From positions 608,737 to 672,174 of the forward strand of contig NW_008705574.1 of NCBI RefSeq assembly GCF_000186865.1: a stretch of DNA of 63,438 bases, in the 5' to 3' direction. This DNA is from Aureococcus anophagefferens. Taxonomy: Eukaryota > Sar > Pelagophyceae > Pelagomonadales > Pelagomonadaceae. How positions within the stretch are numbered: the first letter of the stretch is position 1; each line of letters opens with the position of its first letter. Below the pieces are notes generated by a model that was given only the letters and a program-made list of their open reading frames with translations, did no database searches and was not told the DNA's origin. The translations under genes were made by a program, and so were the position numbers. Below are positions 42,796-53,000 of this stretch, one piece after another.

Positions 42796-44076
42796 ATGCC
42801 ACCGCCGACCGAGCAGCTCGAGATGGCGGCGCTGAACCCGATCCACGCCGGCCGCGACCAGGTCCTCGACGTCTTCGAGGTGGAGCTCGGCCGGCGCGGG
42901 CCGCGGCAGTCCGAAGACGACGCCGCGGAACCGCACAAGCCCTGGCCCGACCCAGCGGAACCACACAAGCCCTGGGCCTGGCTCGCCTACGAGCCGGCGG
43001 CGCCGCGCGAGCTGCCCTTCGAGGCGTCGCTCGGCGACATTGTTCGCCACGCGGCGCGGCACCCGGGCGCGCACGGCCGCGCGCTCGCGTCGATCCACGT
43101 CTCCATCGTCGCGTGGTGCGGCCTCTGGGACCTCTGCACCTACTGCGGCCTCGCGCGGCTCTGGACCGACGACGCCGCGCGCAACGGCGGCCTCGTCGCC
43201 GCGGGCGCCGCGCTCCTCGTCGTTTTGGACGTGTTCCACGGCAACGGTCTGGCGCCCGGCGACGTCGGCGGCCGCGTGTCCGCGTTCTGGGACGCGCGGG
43301 CCGGCGACGTGCGCTGGCGCTGGCCCCGGGCGCTCTCGTCCTTCGCGGGCCAGGTGCTCTTCACCTGCGGCATGTACAACGTCCTCGACGGCGACGGCGT
43401 CGTCCGTCGGACGTTTTCGCGCGACGTCGCCTACGCGGTCCTGGGCCTCGCGTTGACCGCGGCCGTCGACGGCGTGCTGGCCTTCTCCGAGGCCGCGGCG
43501 CGCCAGCGGCGCCGGCCGCCGGCGCCGGGCCGCTGGGACCTCTCCTTCGGCGGCGAAACGCAGAAGCCGCGCCTCGCGCTCGCGCTCGCGTCGCTGTCCT
43601 ACTGCGGCCAGGTGCTCGTCTGGGTCGGCTTCGACAACTGCATCTGCGCCTGGCCCTACGGCGACGTCGGCCCCTGCCCCGGGCCCTGCGTCTTCGCGTC
43701 GCGGCGCTGGTACCACGAGCTCGGGCCGATGGCGGTCGGCGCGTGCGCGATGGCCGCGACGGGGTCGCTGCTCCACTTCGGCTTCGTCGTCGACCGCCTC
43801 GACAAGGCCCAGTTCCCCCACGTCTTCGCCTGGCTCCCCGCGCCCGCGGGGCCGCCGCGCTGGCGGAGCGCCGCGGCCGCGTTCTTTCGCTCGTTCTTCG
43901 CGCAGGCGGGCTACTACGCGCACCTCTCCGCGTTCTGGTACCTCGTCGACGAGGACCTCGCGACGGCCGGGGTCACCCCGGCGCCGGCCTCGGAGGCGCG
44001 CAACGCCGCCTACGTCGTCGTCGGCCTCGCGGGCCTCTACGCGACGGGATGCTTCTGGAGCGATACGGGGGGCTAA
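42796..44076 (+). CDS. Multi-pass membrane protein of unknown family
   Basis: 426 residues. About 8-9 hydrophobic helices from residue 100 on (IHVSIVAWCGLWDLCTYCGL, GGLVAAGAALLVVLDVF, SSFAGQVLFTCGMYNVL, AYAVLGLALTAAVDGVLAF and others), with Cys-rich luminal segments (NCICAWPYGDVGPCPGPC). The N-terminus is soluble and contains a duplicated AEPHKPW(P/A) motif. Not recognised. It lies 68 bp after the coiled-coil gene on the same strand and converges with the glycosyltransferase. Confidence 0.6.
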   Translation: MPPPTEQLEMAALNPIHAGRDQVLDVFEVELGRRGPRQSEDDAAEPHKPWPDPAEPHKPWAWLAYEPAAPRELPFEASLGDIVRHAARHPGAHGRALASIHVSIVAWCGLWDLCTYCGLARLWTDDAARNGGLVAAGAALLVVLDVFHGNGLAPGDVGGRVSAFWDARAGDVRWRWPRALSSFAGQVLFTCGMYNVLDGDGVVRRTFSRDVAYAVLGLALTAAVDGVLAFSEAAARQRRRPPAPGRWDLSFGGETQKPRLALALASLSYCGQVLVWVGFDNCICAWPYGDVGPCPGPCVFASRRWYHELGPMAVGACAMAATGSLLHFGFVVDRLDKAQFPHVFAWLPAPAGPPRWRSAAAAFFRSFFAQAGYYAHLSAFWYLVDEDLATAGVTPAPASEARNAAYVVVGLAGLYATGCFWSDTGG

Positions 44077-44144
44077 TGGCAACTTATCCGCGGGATTCTA
44101 CATGCCATTCTTCTGCGTGAATGAAGATTCTTCGAGGAAGCTAC

Positions 44145-45188
44145 TTAGTCTGGCGATCTGTGCCGCCTAGACGCAAAAGCCCCGAGCCCGCGGAGGTGCG
44201 CGCGGTAGCTCCTTGATAGGATGTAGGCCGCGTAGTTCTGGTTGCTGCCCCCCTTGACAAAGGGGCAGTTTTTCTCCGCGTAGTTCGGGTCGCAGTCCTT
44301 GTTTTGCTCGAATCGGCACACGCAAACTCGCGGTCTGTCGTACTTCGTGTTTCGGATGCGGCGCCACCGCTCGTCCATCGAAGCGTTGCGGAGTCGCACG
44401 AGGGTCAGCGAGCAGTGGGCGAGAAAGTACGGGTACCTTTTCTTGGGAGTCGCCAGGACCTCCAGGAGGCGCGGGTACAGGGCGTCGATCCACGCGTCGA
44501 TCATGGCGTCGCGGGGCTCGGCGGCGGCCAGGAAAAAGGTCCCGAGGGGCCGCGAATCCTCGGCGTTGTGCGAGGCGTACTGGCAATTTTCGAACCGTCT
44601 GGGCGCCGAGCGCTGCATGCGCGCCGCGGCATAATCTTTCTTGACGGTTCCGTCGAACGCGAACGGGAAGAAGAGGCCCTCGCGCGCGTCGAGAGCCTCC
44701 GGCACCCACGACTCCAGCCTTTGGAAGGGACACACCGACGTGTCTGCCCACACCCCTCCGTAGCGGCTGAGCAGGTCCAGCCGTAGCGCATCCGAAGCAA
44801 GGGGGAGACCAACGCGCCCGGAGTAGGGGTGGTCGCGGATCCCCGCGTACCGCGGCGACAGCAACTTCGCGTCGTCGTCGTCGAGCAGGCGGACCTCCCA
44901 GCCGCTCTCCGGGCCCGGGTAGAGCCGCATCCACGCCCAGACGCACGCGCGGTCCGCGGCGTGCTTCCCCTTCTGCGACTTGAGGTCACTCCATCCCTGC
45001 GCCCAGAACAGCCAGATGGTCTTCGAGCTGGAGGGCCAGCCCCCGCGGGGTGCGGCAGCGGAAGCAGATCGGACGTGGGCGGCGCCGCGCGAGGTGGCCA
45101 TCGGCGCTGCTCCCGCCAACGCCCTTCTTTCATCGTCCGAGGCCACGCGCGCCACGAATAAAATCAGGAGTTTGTGGAAGGTCGGCAT
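44145..45188 (-). CDS. Capsular-polysaccharide-type glycosyltransferase (DXD)
   Basis: 347 residues from MPTFHKLLILFVARVAS, a short signal anchor. It contains KTIWLFWAQGW, the block ASDALRLDLLSRYGGVWADTSV and LDDDDAKLL, matching the DXD glycosyltransferases of the Caps_synth/Gly_transf_sug group. A type II Golgi enzyme is likely. The C-terminus is Cys-rich (RVCVCRFEQNKDCDPNYAEKNC is a broken-up motif region with five Cys). An upstream in-frame Met at 45326 was rejected because that stretch resembles 5' UTR. Composition is somewhat less GC-rich than neighbouring genes. Confidence 0.72.
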   Translation of the reverse strand: MPTFHKLLILFVARVASDDERRALAGAAPMATSRGAAHVRSASAAAPRGGWPSSSKTIWLFWAQGWSDLKSQKGKHAADRACVWAWMRLYPGPESGWEVRLLDDDDAKLLSPRYAGIRDHPYSGRVGLPLASDALRLDLLSRYGGVWADTSVCPFQRLESWVPEALDAREGLFFPFAFDGTVKKDYAAARMQRSAPRRFENCQYASHNAEDSRPLGTFFLAAAEPRDAMIDAWIDALYPRLLEVLATPKKRYPYFLAHCSLTLVRLRNASMDERWRRIRNTKYDRPRVCVCRFEQNKDCDPNYAEKNCPFVKGGSNQNYAAYILSRSYRAHLRGLGAFASRRHRSPD

Positions 45189-45567
45189 CGCTTGGATTCG
45201 ACGAGCCTCTATCGACGCTAGCGTCGCGACTGGCGCGGCTCGTTCATAGACACTGCGAGGCGAGAGCGTAGCGACTGGCGCGCGTCGGAGAGGTTTGAGC
45301 TCGCTTGACGTCACGTGGTGGGCCACTCCCTCAACTGGCGGCAGCTGGTGCGGTCGTGGCGGTCCCAGCGGACGGAGCGTGGGATTTTAGACGCCTTCAC
45401 ACTCGCCTCGCCAAGGTCCTCGACTGCAGACTTCGACCATCCTTGGGAGCATCATCGTCCAGCGGATGAGCAGCGGATGGGCAGCGGTGAGCCTTCTTGA
45501 ACTTCAGTTTCCCACGGCTTGCACTTTCAACACGCAGCCCCGGCATGGCGTAGCCCTCGAGGAAGGA
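45189..45567. other. Intergenic gap between divergent genes
   Basis: 379 bp. The 12-mer GCGACTGGCGCG occurs twice (45226-45237 and 45271-45282) and may be a shared regulatory site. Nothing else seen. Confidence 0.35.
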
Positions 45568-46944
45568 ATGGACGTCGTCCTAAAATACGTGCCGCGCGAT
45601 GCGGCGCTGCCGCCTATGGAGCTCCGGATCACGCTCCCCGAGAAGACGCAGAAGCGGACGCTCGAAAACCTCCTCAAAGTCGTCGCGAAGACCTACAAGT
45701 CGCGTCACGACACCCCCTTCGACGACGGCGTCCAGTTCTATCACAACAACACGAAGCTCGACGGCGACGCCGTCGTCGGCGAGGTCCTGACGTCAGGCGT
45801 GGAGCTCGTCCTGCGGTCGCGGACGGCGGCGCCGGCCGCGGCGCTCGCGGTCGCGGCGCCGCCGGCCCTCGCGGCCCTCGGCAAGGAGAACGCGCCCCGG
45901 AAGGCGAGGCGCCTCGTGCGCGTCAACGTCATCGCGGACCCGAACTGACCCCACTCCTGGCCGGCGCACCGCATGCTGCGCGCCGCCGTCGCGACCATGG
46001 ACGCGTCGCTGCGCGTGAGCGTCGAGCGGACCGCGTTCTTCCTGAACCCGCAGCTCGGCGCGGCGACGGGCGAGACCATGGCGTCGCTCTTCAAGCGCTA
46101 CTACGGCGACAAGAAGGCGCCGGCGTCCTGCTCCGCGGCGTCGTCGTCGTGCTCCGCGGTCGCGGCGTCGTCGTGCTCCGCGGAGCCGCCGCGATCGTCG
46201 GACAAATTGAAGGTGCACGCGGCCAAGGCCGACGCCGACGCGCAGGCGCTGCGGACCCGCCACGGGCTCGCGGCCCTCGAGGACGGCGTGGCGCCCATGC
46301 ACTACGATTACGACGTGGTCATGTCGTCGAGCCTCGACGCGCAAAGACTCCTCTTGTGGATCGGCTCCGACGAGGCGCGGCGCTCCGCGAACGGCGGGCC
46401 GGCGGCGCGCGAGCGCTACTTCGAGGAGCTCGTCTCCGAGCACTTCGCGCGCAAGGGCGTCTACAGCGACCGAGCCATGCTCGTGCGCTGCGCGGAGCGC
46501 GCGGGCGTCGACGCGAAACGGTGCGAAAAGTACCTGGCCTCGGGCCGCGACGAGGACGCGATCCGGCAGCAGTTCCTGCGCGTGTTTTACGGCTACGGCG
46601 AGGGCTTCTCGAGCATACCGATCACCATGTTCGCCTCAGCGTCCTTCGGCCGGGACGGTTTTCGAGAGCTTTGGGTGGGAAAACGATGAAACAAAGTTAC
46701 CGGCGCACTCGGTAGGTTCGCCTGCGAGGGGCAGGACTACGTCATCCGCGGGAGCTCGCACCTTGAGGACTACGTGGAGGTGCTGCGCCTGTGCGCGGCG
46801 CAGCCGCCGAGCCAGTCCACCAAGAAACCGGCCTGGGAGGACTTGGACGCCAAGGCGAAGCTCGCCGGCGGCTGGGACCGCATGGAGCAGCGCGTCTTCG
46901 GGCAGGCCGACGCCGAGCTCTACAAGCAGCCCGCGGATCGATGA
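45568..46944 (+). CDS. Selenoprotein: ubiquitin-like domain fused to DsbA/FrnE-like thioredoxin domain
   Basis: Exons 45568-46628 and 46716-46944 (1290 nt, 429 residues if the TGA at 45946-45948 is read as selenocysteine, residue 127). Residues 1-90 look like a beta-grasp ubiquitin fold (MELRITLPEKTQKRTLENLL). The thioredoxin domain starts at strand RLVRVNVIADPN, then Sec-Pro-His-Ser where DsbA/FrnE proteins have Cys-Pro-x-Cys, then AFFLNPQLG, the SSLDAQRLL helix and the cis-Pro loop SIPITMFA, in family order. Homology continues across the TGA with no shift. A SECIS lies in the 3' UTR. The terminal TGA could extend by two codons to a TAG at 46951-46953. It is probably a thiol-disulfide or selenol redox enzyme; the substrate is unknown. 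Confidence 0.82.
45946..45948 (+). other. UGA selenocysteine codon at the redox active site
   Basis: TGA in frame between ADPN and PHSWPAHRML. It aligns with the first Cys of the CPxC motif of DsbA/FrnE-type thioredoxins; the resolving Cys is Ser. Confidence 0.82.
46629..46715 (+). other. 87-nt GT-AG intron bounded by 8-bp direct repeats
   Basis: GTTCGCCT occurs at 46629-46636 and 46716-46723, exactly at donor and after acceptor, so removal of one repeat plus 79 bp rejoins TMFAC in phase 2. The repeat geometry is that of an introner, but the 79-bp interior lacks the family ends and core. Confidence 0.8.
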
Positions 46945-46992
46945 TCCGCGTAGCGCGCCGACACTCCCCCCCGCGCGCTCGACGACGACCCA

Positions 46993-47053
46993 CCCCCCGC
47001 GACCCATGACGCGCGGCCCCCAAGACGAGGGGCCGCGCCGATACCGCGGCGGG
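46993..47053 (+). promoter_or_regulatory. SECIS element in the selenoprotein 3' UTR
   Basis: ATGA at 47006-47009 and the opposing CGAT at 47039-47042 form the non-Watson-Crick quartet. Helix II is a perfect 10-bp stem (47011-47020 with 47029-47038). The 8-nt apical loop 47021-47028 has AA at 47022-47023, 12 nt after ATGA. Helix I pairs 46993-47001 with 47045-47053 (eight pairs, one C-C mismatch). This fits the eukaryotic SECIS consensus that recruits SBP2 and eEFSec. Confidence 0.88.
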
Positions 47054-47076
47054 CGATCGTGCGTTTAACAGCGCGC

Positions 47077-50000
47077 CTAGATCAGGTCGACGCGGTGGTG
47101 CCGCGGCGTCGCGGCGCCGGCCGCGCGCGCGTCGCCCTCGTCGCCCAGCTTCGCGAGGTAGACGTCGAGCGACAGGAACATGTGCGCGGGCGCGGCGTCG
47201 CCCGCGCCGCCGAAGGGCGGCAGGAAGAACTCGAGCGAGTCCCGCGACGACTCGAACAATTTCGCGTTGAGGTCCAGCCGCGCCCACGCCACCAGAACGT
47301 CGTCGAACGACCCCGCCTTCTTCGCCGACGGCGCGCGGTCGAAGAGCTCCACGAGCACGAAGCAGCCAAAGTCCAGATCCTCGACGGCGGACTGGAGGCA
47401 CCAGGTCTTGCCGAAGAGGAGGTAGCCCGACCGCGTGAGCGGCGGCGCCGTCGCGTGCTGGACGCGCTCGACGTCCCGACCCTTGGCGTCGCGCACGGAG
47501 ATCGCGAGGAACGGGTGGTGGAGCTTGTCGGCCCCGTCGAGGCTCAGCTTGTCGAAGATCGCGCGGCAGTAGGTGCATTTGTGCCGCAGGGGCGGCGGGC
47601 CGAGCAGCGGCGCGTGCGTCGATTTTTCCACGGAGCCGCCCTTGCGCGCGAGCGCCGCCGCGAAGGACGCGGAGCAGCGGTCCAGGGGCGATCGCCCGTC
47701 GCGAGCCTTGACGCCGGCGTCGGCGCCGACGACGACCAGCGCGCCCGCGAGGTCGTCGTGGCCGTGGTCGACGGCGACGGCCAGCGGCGTGAGGCCCGCG
47801 CCGTCCGGAGCGTCCAGCGCCGCGCCGAACTGCAGCAGGTGCAGCGCGAGCTGCACGGCCCGCGCCGACGGCGCCGTCGCGTCCACGGTCTCGCAGGCGC
47901 AGTGGAGCGCCGCCTCGCCCCGCCTGTTCTTCGCCGCGCACGCCGCGGCCCGCAGCTCCAGGTTCGCGAACGTCGCGTCGCCCGCGCCGACCTGGGCAGG
48001 AAACGAGTGATTCAATTTCGCTTCAACATGAGTGTTCTGCGCGCGCGTGTTCCGGAAAAAGCATCCATGCTTCGAGACCGTTCCGAGCGATGATCGCTCG
48101 TCCAAAGGTCAGCCGAAACGAGTGGAAAACAGCCGAGAGAGGAGCCTTTGAAGTTGGGAATTTCGCTCTCTTTTCCTGCCCTGGCGCCGACGGTGTAGGC
48201 GTGGCAGAGCGCGACGGTCTCCCGGAAGGCGCCGAGCCACTCGAACAGATCCTCGGGCGCCTCGCAGGCGAAGTACATGCGGCCCGCCTTGTTGCCCAGC
48301 TGGAGCATCTGCGCAGAGTGGACCTCGAACGCGTAGGGCTTGACGTCGGAGCGCTTCACGGACGCGTTGCGCAGGCTCAGGGACTTGATGGGCTTCGCGT
48401 CGCTCTTCTTGCCGTAGTAGCTCAGGGACGTGTCGCTGAGGACGCACCACCGCTCCTTCCACGCGTCGCCCTCCTTCCGCTTCCGCATGCGGCCGCAGTG
48501 GACGACGCCCGGCTGCCGCGCGGACGCGGGCGCGGACTCGGCGCGGCTCCGGCCGCCGAAGAAGCGGCCGAAGCGGCTCGTCGTCCCGACCTTCGCCGCG
48601 GCTTTCGCCGCGTCCTCGCCGGACCGGCGGAAGTCGCCGAAGAGCGACGCGCGGCGGAGCTTCGACGGCGCGACGGCGGCCGTCGTCGACGACCGGTCGA
48701 GGCCGCCGAGGATGGCCCGGGCGAGGTCCAGGCGCGTCGCGCGCGCCGCGCAGTGCAGCGGCGTGTCGCCTCGCCGGTCCCGCGCGAGGAGCGCGGCGCC
48801 GTCGAGCCGCGGCAGCAGGAGCTCGAAGAGCGACGCGTTGCCCCCAAAGGCCGCGGCGTGGGCCAGGGTCTGGAGCCCCCGCCGCGGGTGGCGGCAGGTC
48901 GTGAGCAGCGCCCAGGGGTCGTCGCCGGCGAACAGGGGGCTCGACGCGTCCACGGGCACGCCGGCCTCGGCCGCGAGGTCGAAGGCCGCGTCGAGGTCTG
49001 CGAGGAGGTGCGCGGTCCGCAAGATCGACCGGACGAAGCGGCCGAGCGTCGTCGCCGCGCGCCGGCGCGCCTCGGCGCGGCGGAAGGCGCCGCGGCGCCG
49101 CGCGGCCGCCGCGGCCGCGAGCGCGCCGCGCTTGAGGCTCCGGAACGCGACGTACTCGTGGTCGCCGCGCGCCTTGGCCTGGACCATGAGGACGCGGCGC
49201 GGCGTCACGAGGAAGAGCACGCGCCGCGCGAAGGCGGCGAGCGCGCGGAGGCCGCGGCGCCGCGCGGCGACGGCGCGCCTCGCCGCGGCGGCCCGGCGCC
49301 GCGCCTGGCTCCGCGTCGCCAGCCGTTCGCGCTCCGCGAGGTAGGCGACGGCGGCCTCCGCGGCGTCCGCCGCCGCGGCGGCGTCGGCGTCGCGCGCCGC
49401 GCGGCGGGCCGCGGCCTCCTTTTTCGCAAAGCGCGCGCGGCCGAGGCGGTTCTGGAGCGCCGTCGCCGCGGCGCGTCGCCGCGCGACCTCGTCGCGCGCG
49501 AGCCGCCCCCGCGCGGCCGTCTCGAAGAGCACGGCGCCGTAGCGCCGCCGCAGGTGCCGCTCGCGGCCGACGACGGCGCGCGCGGCGGCCTCGATGGCCG
49601 TCGCCGCCCACCGCGCGCGCAGGAGGCCGGTCACGAGGGGCGCCATGCGCGCGACGCTCTCGATCTTCACGGCCGCGGGCACGCGCGCGTCGACGGACCG
49701 CGCCACCTCCGCCTCGAGCGCCGCCGTCGCGTCCGCGGCGGCGTGCAGCGCGTCCTTGGCCGCTTGCGACGCGGCGGCGCCGCCGGCCGTGCCCGCGGCG
49801 GCGTCCGCGGCGGCCGCCGCGTCGCCGCAGGCCGCGAAGGCCTGCTCCGCGTCGAGGGCGAGGCCGACGAGCTCCGCGTCGCTGGCCCGGACGCCGTCGT
49901 CGACGTCGCCGTCCAAAGCGAAGTCGACGCCGAGCTCCGCGTCGGCTTTGGCCTTGGCGGCCGCGAGGCGCTCCGCGAGCTTCATGAGGTCCGCGTGGCC

Positions 50001-53000
50001 CGCGGCGACGAGGGCGTGCTCCTTGGCCTCCTTGTCCTGCACGGCCCTGCGCGCCGCGTCGCCGGCGGCGGCCACGAGCCGCGCGGCCTCGGCGGCCGCC
50101 GCGCGCGCGGCCGCGGCCGTCGGCGTCAGCGCGACGCGCGTGCCGACGTCGGGGTCTTTGGCCAATCGATCGTAGGCGTCGCAGGCCGCGCGCGCGGCGA
50201 CGACGGCGTCGGCGGCCTCCACGGATTTCTTCGACGCCGCGCCCGCGCGCGCGAGCCGCGCGGCGACGGTTTCGGCGGCCTTCGCGGACTCCTCGAGCGA
50301 CTTGCGCGCGGCGTCGACGACCTTGCGCTCCTCGGCGCGGCGCGCGGCTGTCGCCTCGCCGCAGGCCTTCTCCGCGGCCTCGACGCCGGTCGTCGTCCGC
50401 TCGAGCGACGACGAGTCGAGCGTCGTGCCGTCTCCGAGCGCGCGCTCCGCGGCGTCGACGGCCGCGAGCGCCGCCGCGTCCAAATTCCGCACGCGCCCGC
50501 CGAGCTCGGGCCCGCCGAGGCCGTCGCGGCCCGCGCGGCGGCGGCAGGCCTGGAGCCGCGCGACGACGGCCGCGCTGAGCGCCGCGGACGCCGTCGCGGC
50601 GTAGGCCTTGGCCGCGTCGCGCGCGGACGCGACGCCGATGTCGTCGCCGCCCGCGGCGAGGCCCAGGCGCCGGCGGAACGCCGCCCGGGCGTCCGCCGCC
50701 ATGCGCAGCGTCTCCGCGAGGTGCCGGTCGAGCGGCGGGCCCGCCGCCGGCGGCACGTCGCCGCCGGCCGCGTGCTCCGCGAGCTCCGCGGCCGCGGCGT
50801 GGCGCTCCGCCTGGGCCGCCGTCTCGTCGGCCGACGCGCCCTCGCGCTCCAGGGCGATGACCAGCGCCGCGCGCGACGCCTTGGCGTCCGTGTCCTTGGT
50901 CATCTTCACGAGCTGGCCAGCGACGAAGCGCTCCGCGGCCTTGGCCGCGTCGATGACGGACTCGGACCCCACGTCGCCGTCCTCCGCGACGGTCACGAGG
51001 CGCCGCGCCTCCGCGAGCGTCGCCGCGAGGGCCTCGGAGCTCGACGCCCACGCGTCGACGGCCGCGACCGCGGCCTCGCCCGACGCCTCGTGCGACACGG
51101 CCTCCAAACGGACGGAGCTCCGGTCGCGCGACCGCTCCGCGGACGCCAACGCCGCGTGGAGCTTGTCGATGCGCTCCGCCGCCTCCTTGGCCGTCTTCGC
51201 GGCGCGCCGCGCCGTCGACACCGCGGCGTCCGCGTCGTCGTTGGCCCGCGCGACGGCGGCGGCGGCCGCGGCGAAGCGCGCCGCGTCGTCGCCGCCGTCG
51301 TCGACGAGCGCGGCGACGGCCGCGCGCGCGGCGGCGACGCCGTCGCGGGCCGCCGAGACCTGGGCCGCCATGGCTTTGTTGCGCACGACGCCGTCGACGC
51401 GGAACGGCGCGGCGTCCGTCGTCGCGGCCGCGGCGGACACCGCGGCCGCGGCGGTCTCGACGCCGCGCTTCAATGCCTCGACGCGCTTCCGCCGCGCGGC
51501 CGCCGCGGCCTTGGCGCGCGCGGCGTCGAGGTTCGCGAGCGTCGCCTCGCAGGCCTCCGCGGCGGCCGCGGCCTCGGCGACGGCGCCGGGCGCGCCGTCG
51601 CCGCCGTCGCCGACGGCCTTCGCGGCGCGCTTCGACGACTTCTCGAGGCGGTCCACGGCGGCCTCGGCGTCGGCGAGGCTCCCGTCCAGGGCCGTCGAGT
51701 CCAGGGCGGCGACCGCGGTTCGCAGCCGTTCGAGCTCGTCGCGCGCGGACCGCTCGCGCGCCTCGACGCCCGCGAGCGCGTCCTCGCAGGCGCCCTGGCG
51801 CGTCTCCCGGAGCGCGGCCAGGGCGGCTTCCGCCGCCGCCGCCCGGGCGTCGACGGCCGCGGCGGCGTCGTCCGCGGCCCCGGCGGCCGCCGCGGCGTCC
51901 TCGGGCGCGGTGGCCTTGGCGAGCGCGTCGTCCGCGGCCCGCGCCGCGGCCTCGGCCGTCTTCCTCGCCGCCGCGCCCGCGGCCAGGGCGTCGTCGAGCG
52001 CCTTCCGCGCGGCGTGGACGTCCGCGCGGGGCTGGTCGCCCTGCTTCTCGAGCGCCGCCGCGGCCTCGGCGACCCGCGCGAGGCGCGCGGACGCGGCCTC
52101 GAGCGAGCTCGCCCGCGTCGCCGCGGCGCCCTTGAGCGCCGCCACGGCCTCGAGGTCGCGCGCCGCCTTGGCCTCGGCCGCGGCGCGCGTCGCGCCTCGG
52201 AGCGCGGCGACGGCGTCCGCGGCGGCGTCGAGCGCGGCCTTGGCCGCTCCGTACTTCTCGCCCATGGCCGCGTCGCCGCCGCGCTTCTGCCAGGACCGCT
52301 CGCGGGCCTCGCGCGTCCGCGCGGCGTCGTCGAGAGACGTCGCCGCGGCCGCGACGGCGGCGTCGCACGCGGCGGAGTCCGGCGCCGCGCCGGCGTTCTT
52401 CGCGACGGCGACGGCGTCGTCGCGGTCCTTCCTTAAAGCCGCGAGCCGCCGCCGCAGCGCCGCCTCGTCCTTGAGCCGCTTCTTCCGCCGCCCGGCTTCC
52501 CCGCGCGCGCGCGAGCCGCGGATCAGGCTCTGGAGCGCCGAGAAGCCGCGCTTCGCGGCTCGGAACCGCGTCCGCGCGTACTTGCCCGCGCACTTTGCGT
52601 TGATCTTCGTCGCGAAGGCGCCGTAGAGGGCGTCGACGGCGGCCTGGAGGTCCGCCTCGCCCGCCGGCGAGAGGAAGACCTTCGTGTTGCCGATCTGCCC
52701 CCGCGACGGGTCCAAGTGCTTGGCGACGATGGTCTCGCACGCGCGCCGGAGCGTCGCGGCGTCGCAGGCGTCGGGCTCGGGGAAGCCGAGGAAGGCCGTG
52801 GACCCGGCCCGGCCGACGCCGTTGCGGCCCAGCGCCTCGTACTTGGTGAAGAACGCGAGGAACTCGACGCGCGTCGGCAGGCCCTCGCGGCGGATGCGCA
52901 CGACCTCGAGCGCCCCCGAGCAGCGGAGCTGCTTGACGACGAGCTGTTCGCTGTAGGCGCCGGGCTGCTTGCTCGAGTTGGGCTTGATGCACTTGATGTA

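Noticed and set aside
45973..46689. Separate small gene starting at the ATG after the TGA
   Set aside because: It would lack the first strand and active site of the thioredoxin fold, which are found in frame just upstream of the TGA, and it would run into the intron.
48090..52436. 1448-codon plus-strand open frame opposite the myosin
   Set aside because: An antisense shadow of the Ala-rich rod; composed of Arg/Gly/Ala with no motif.
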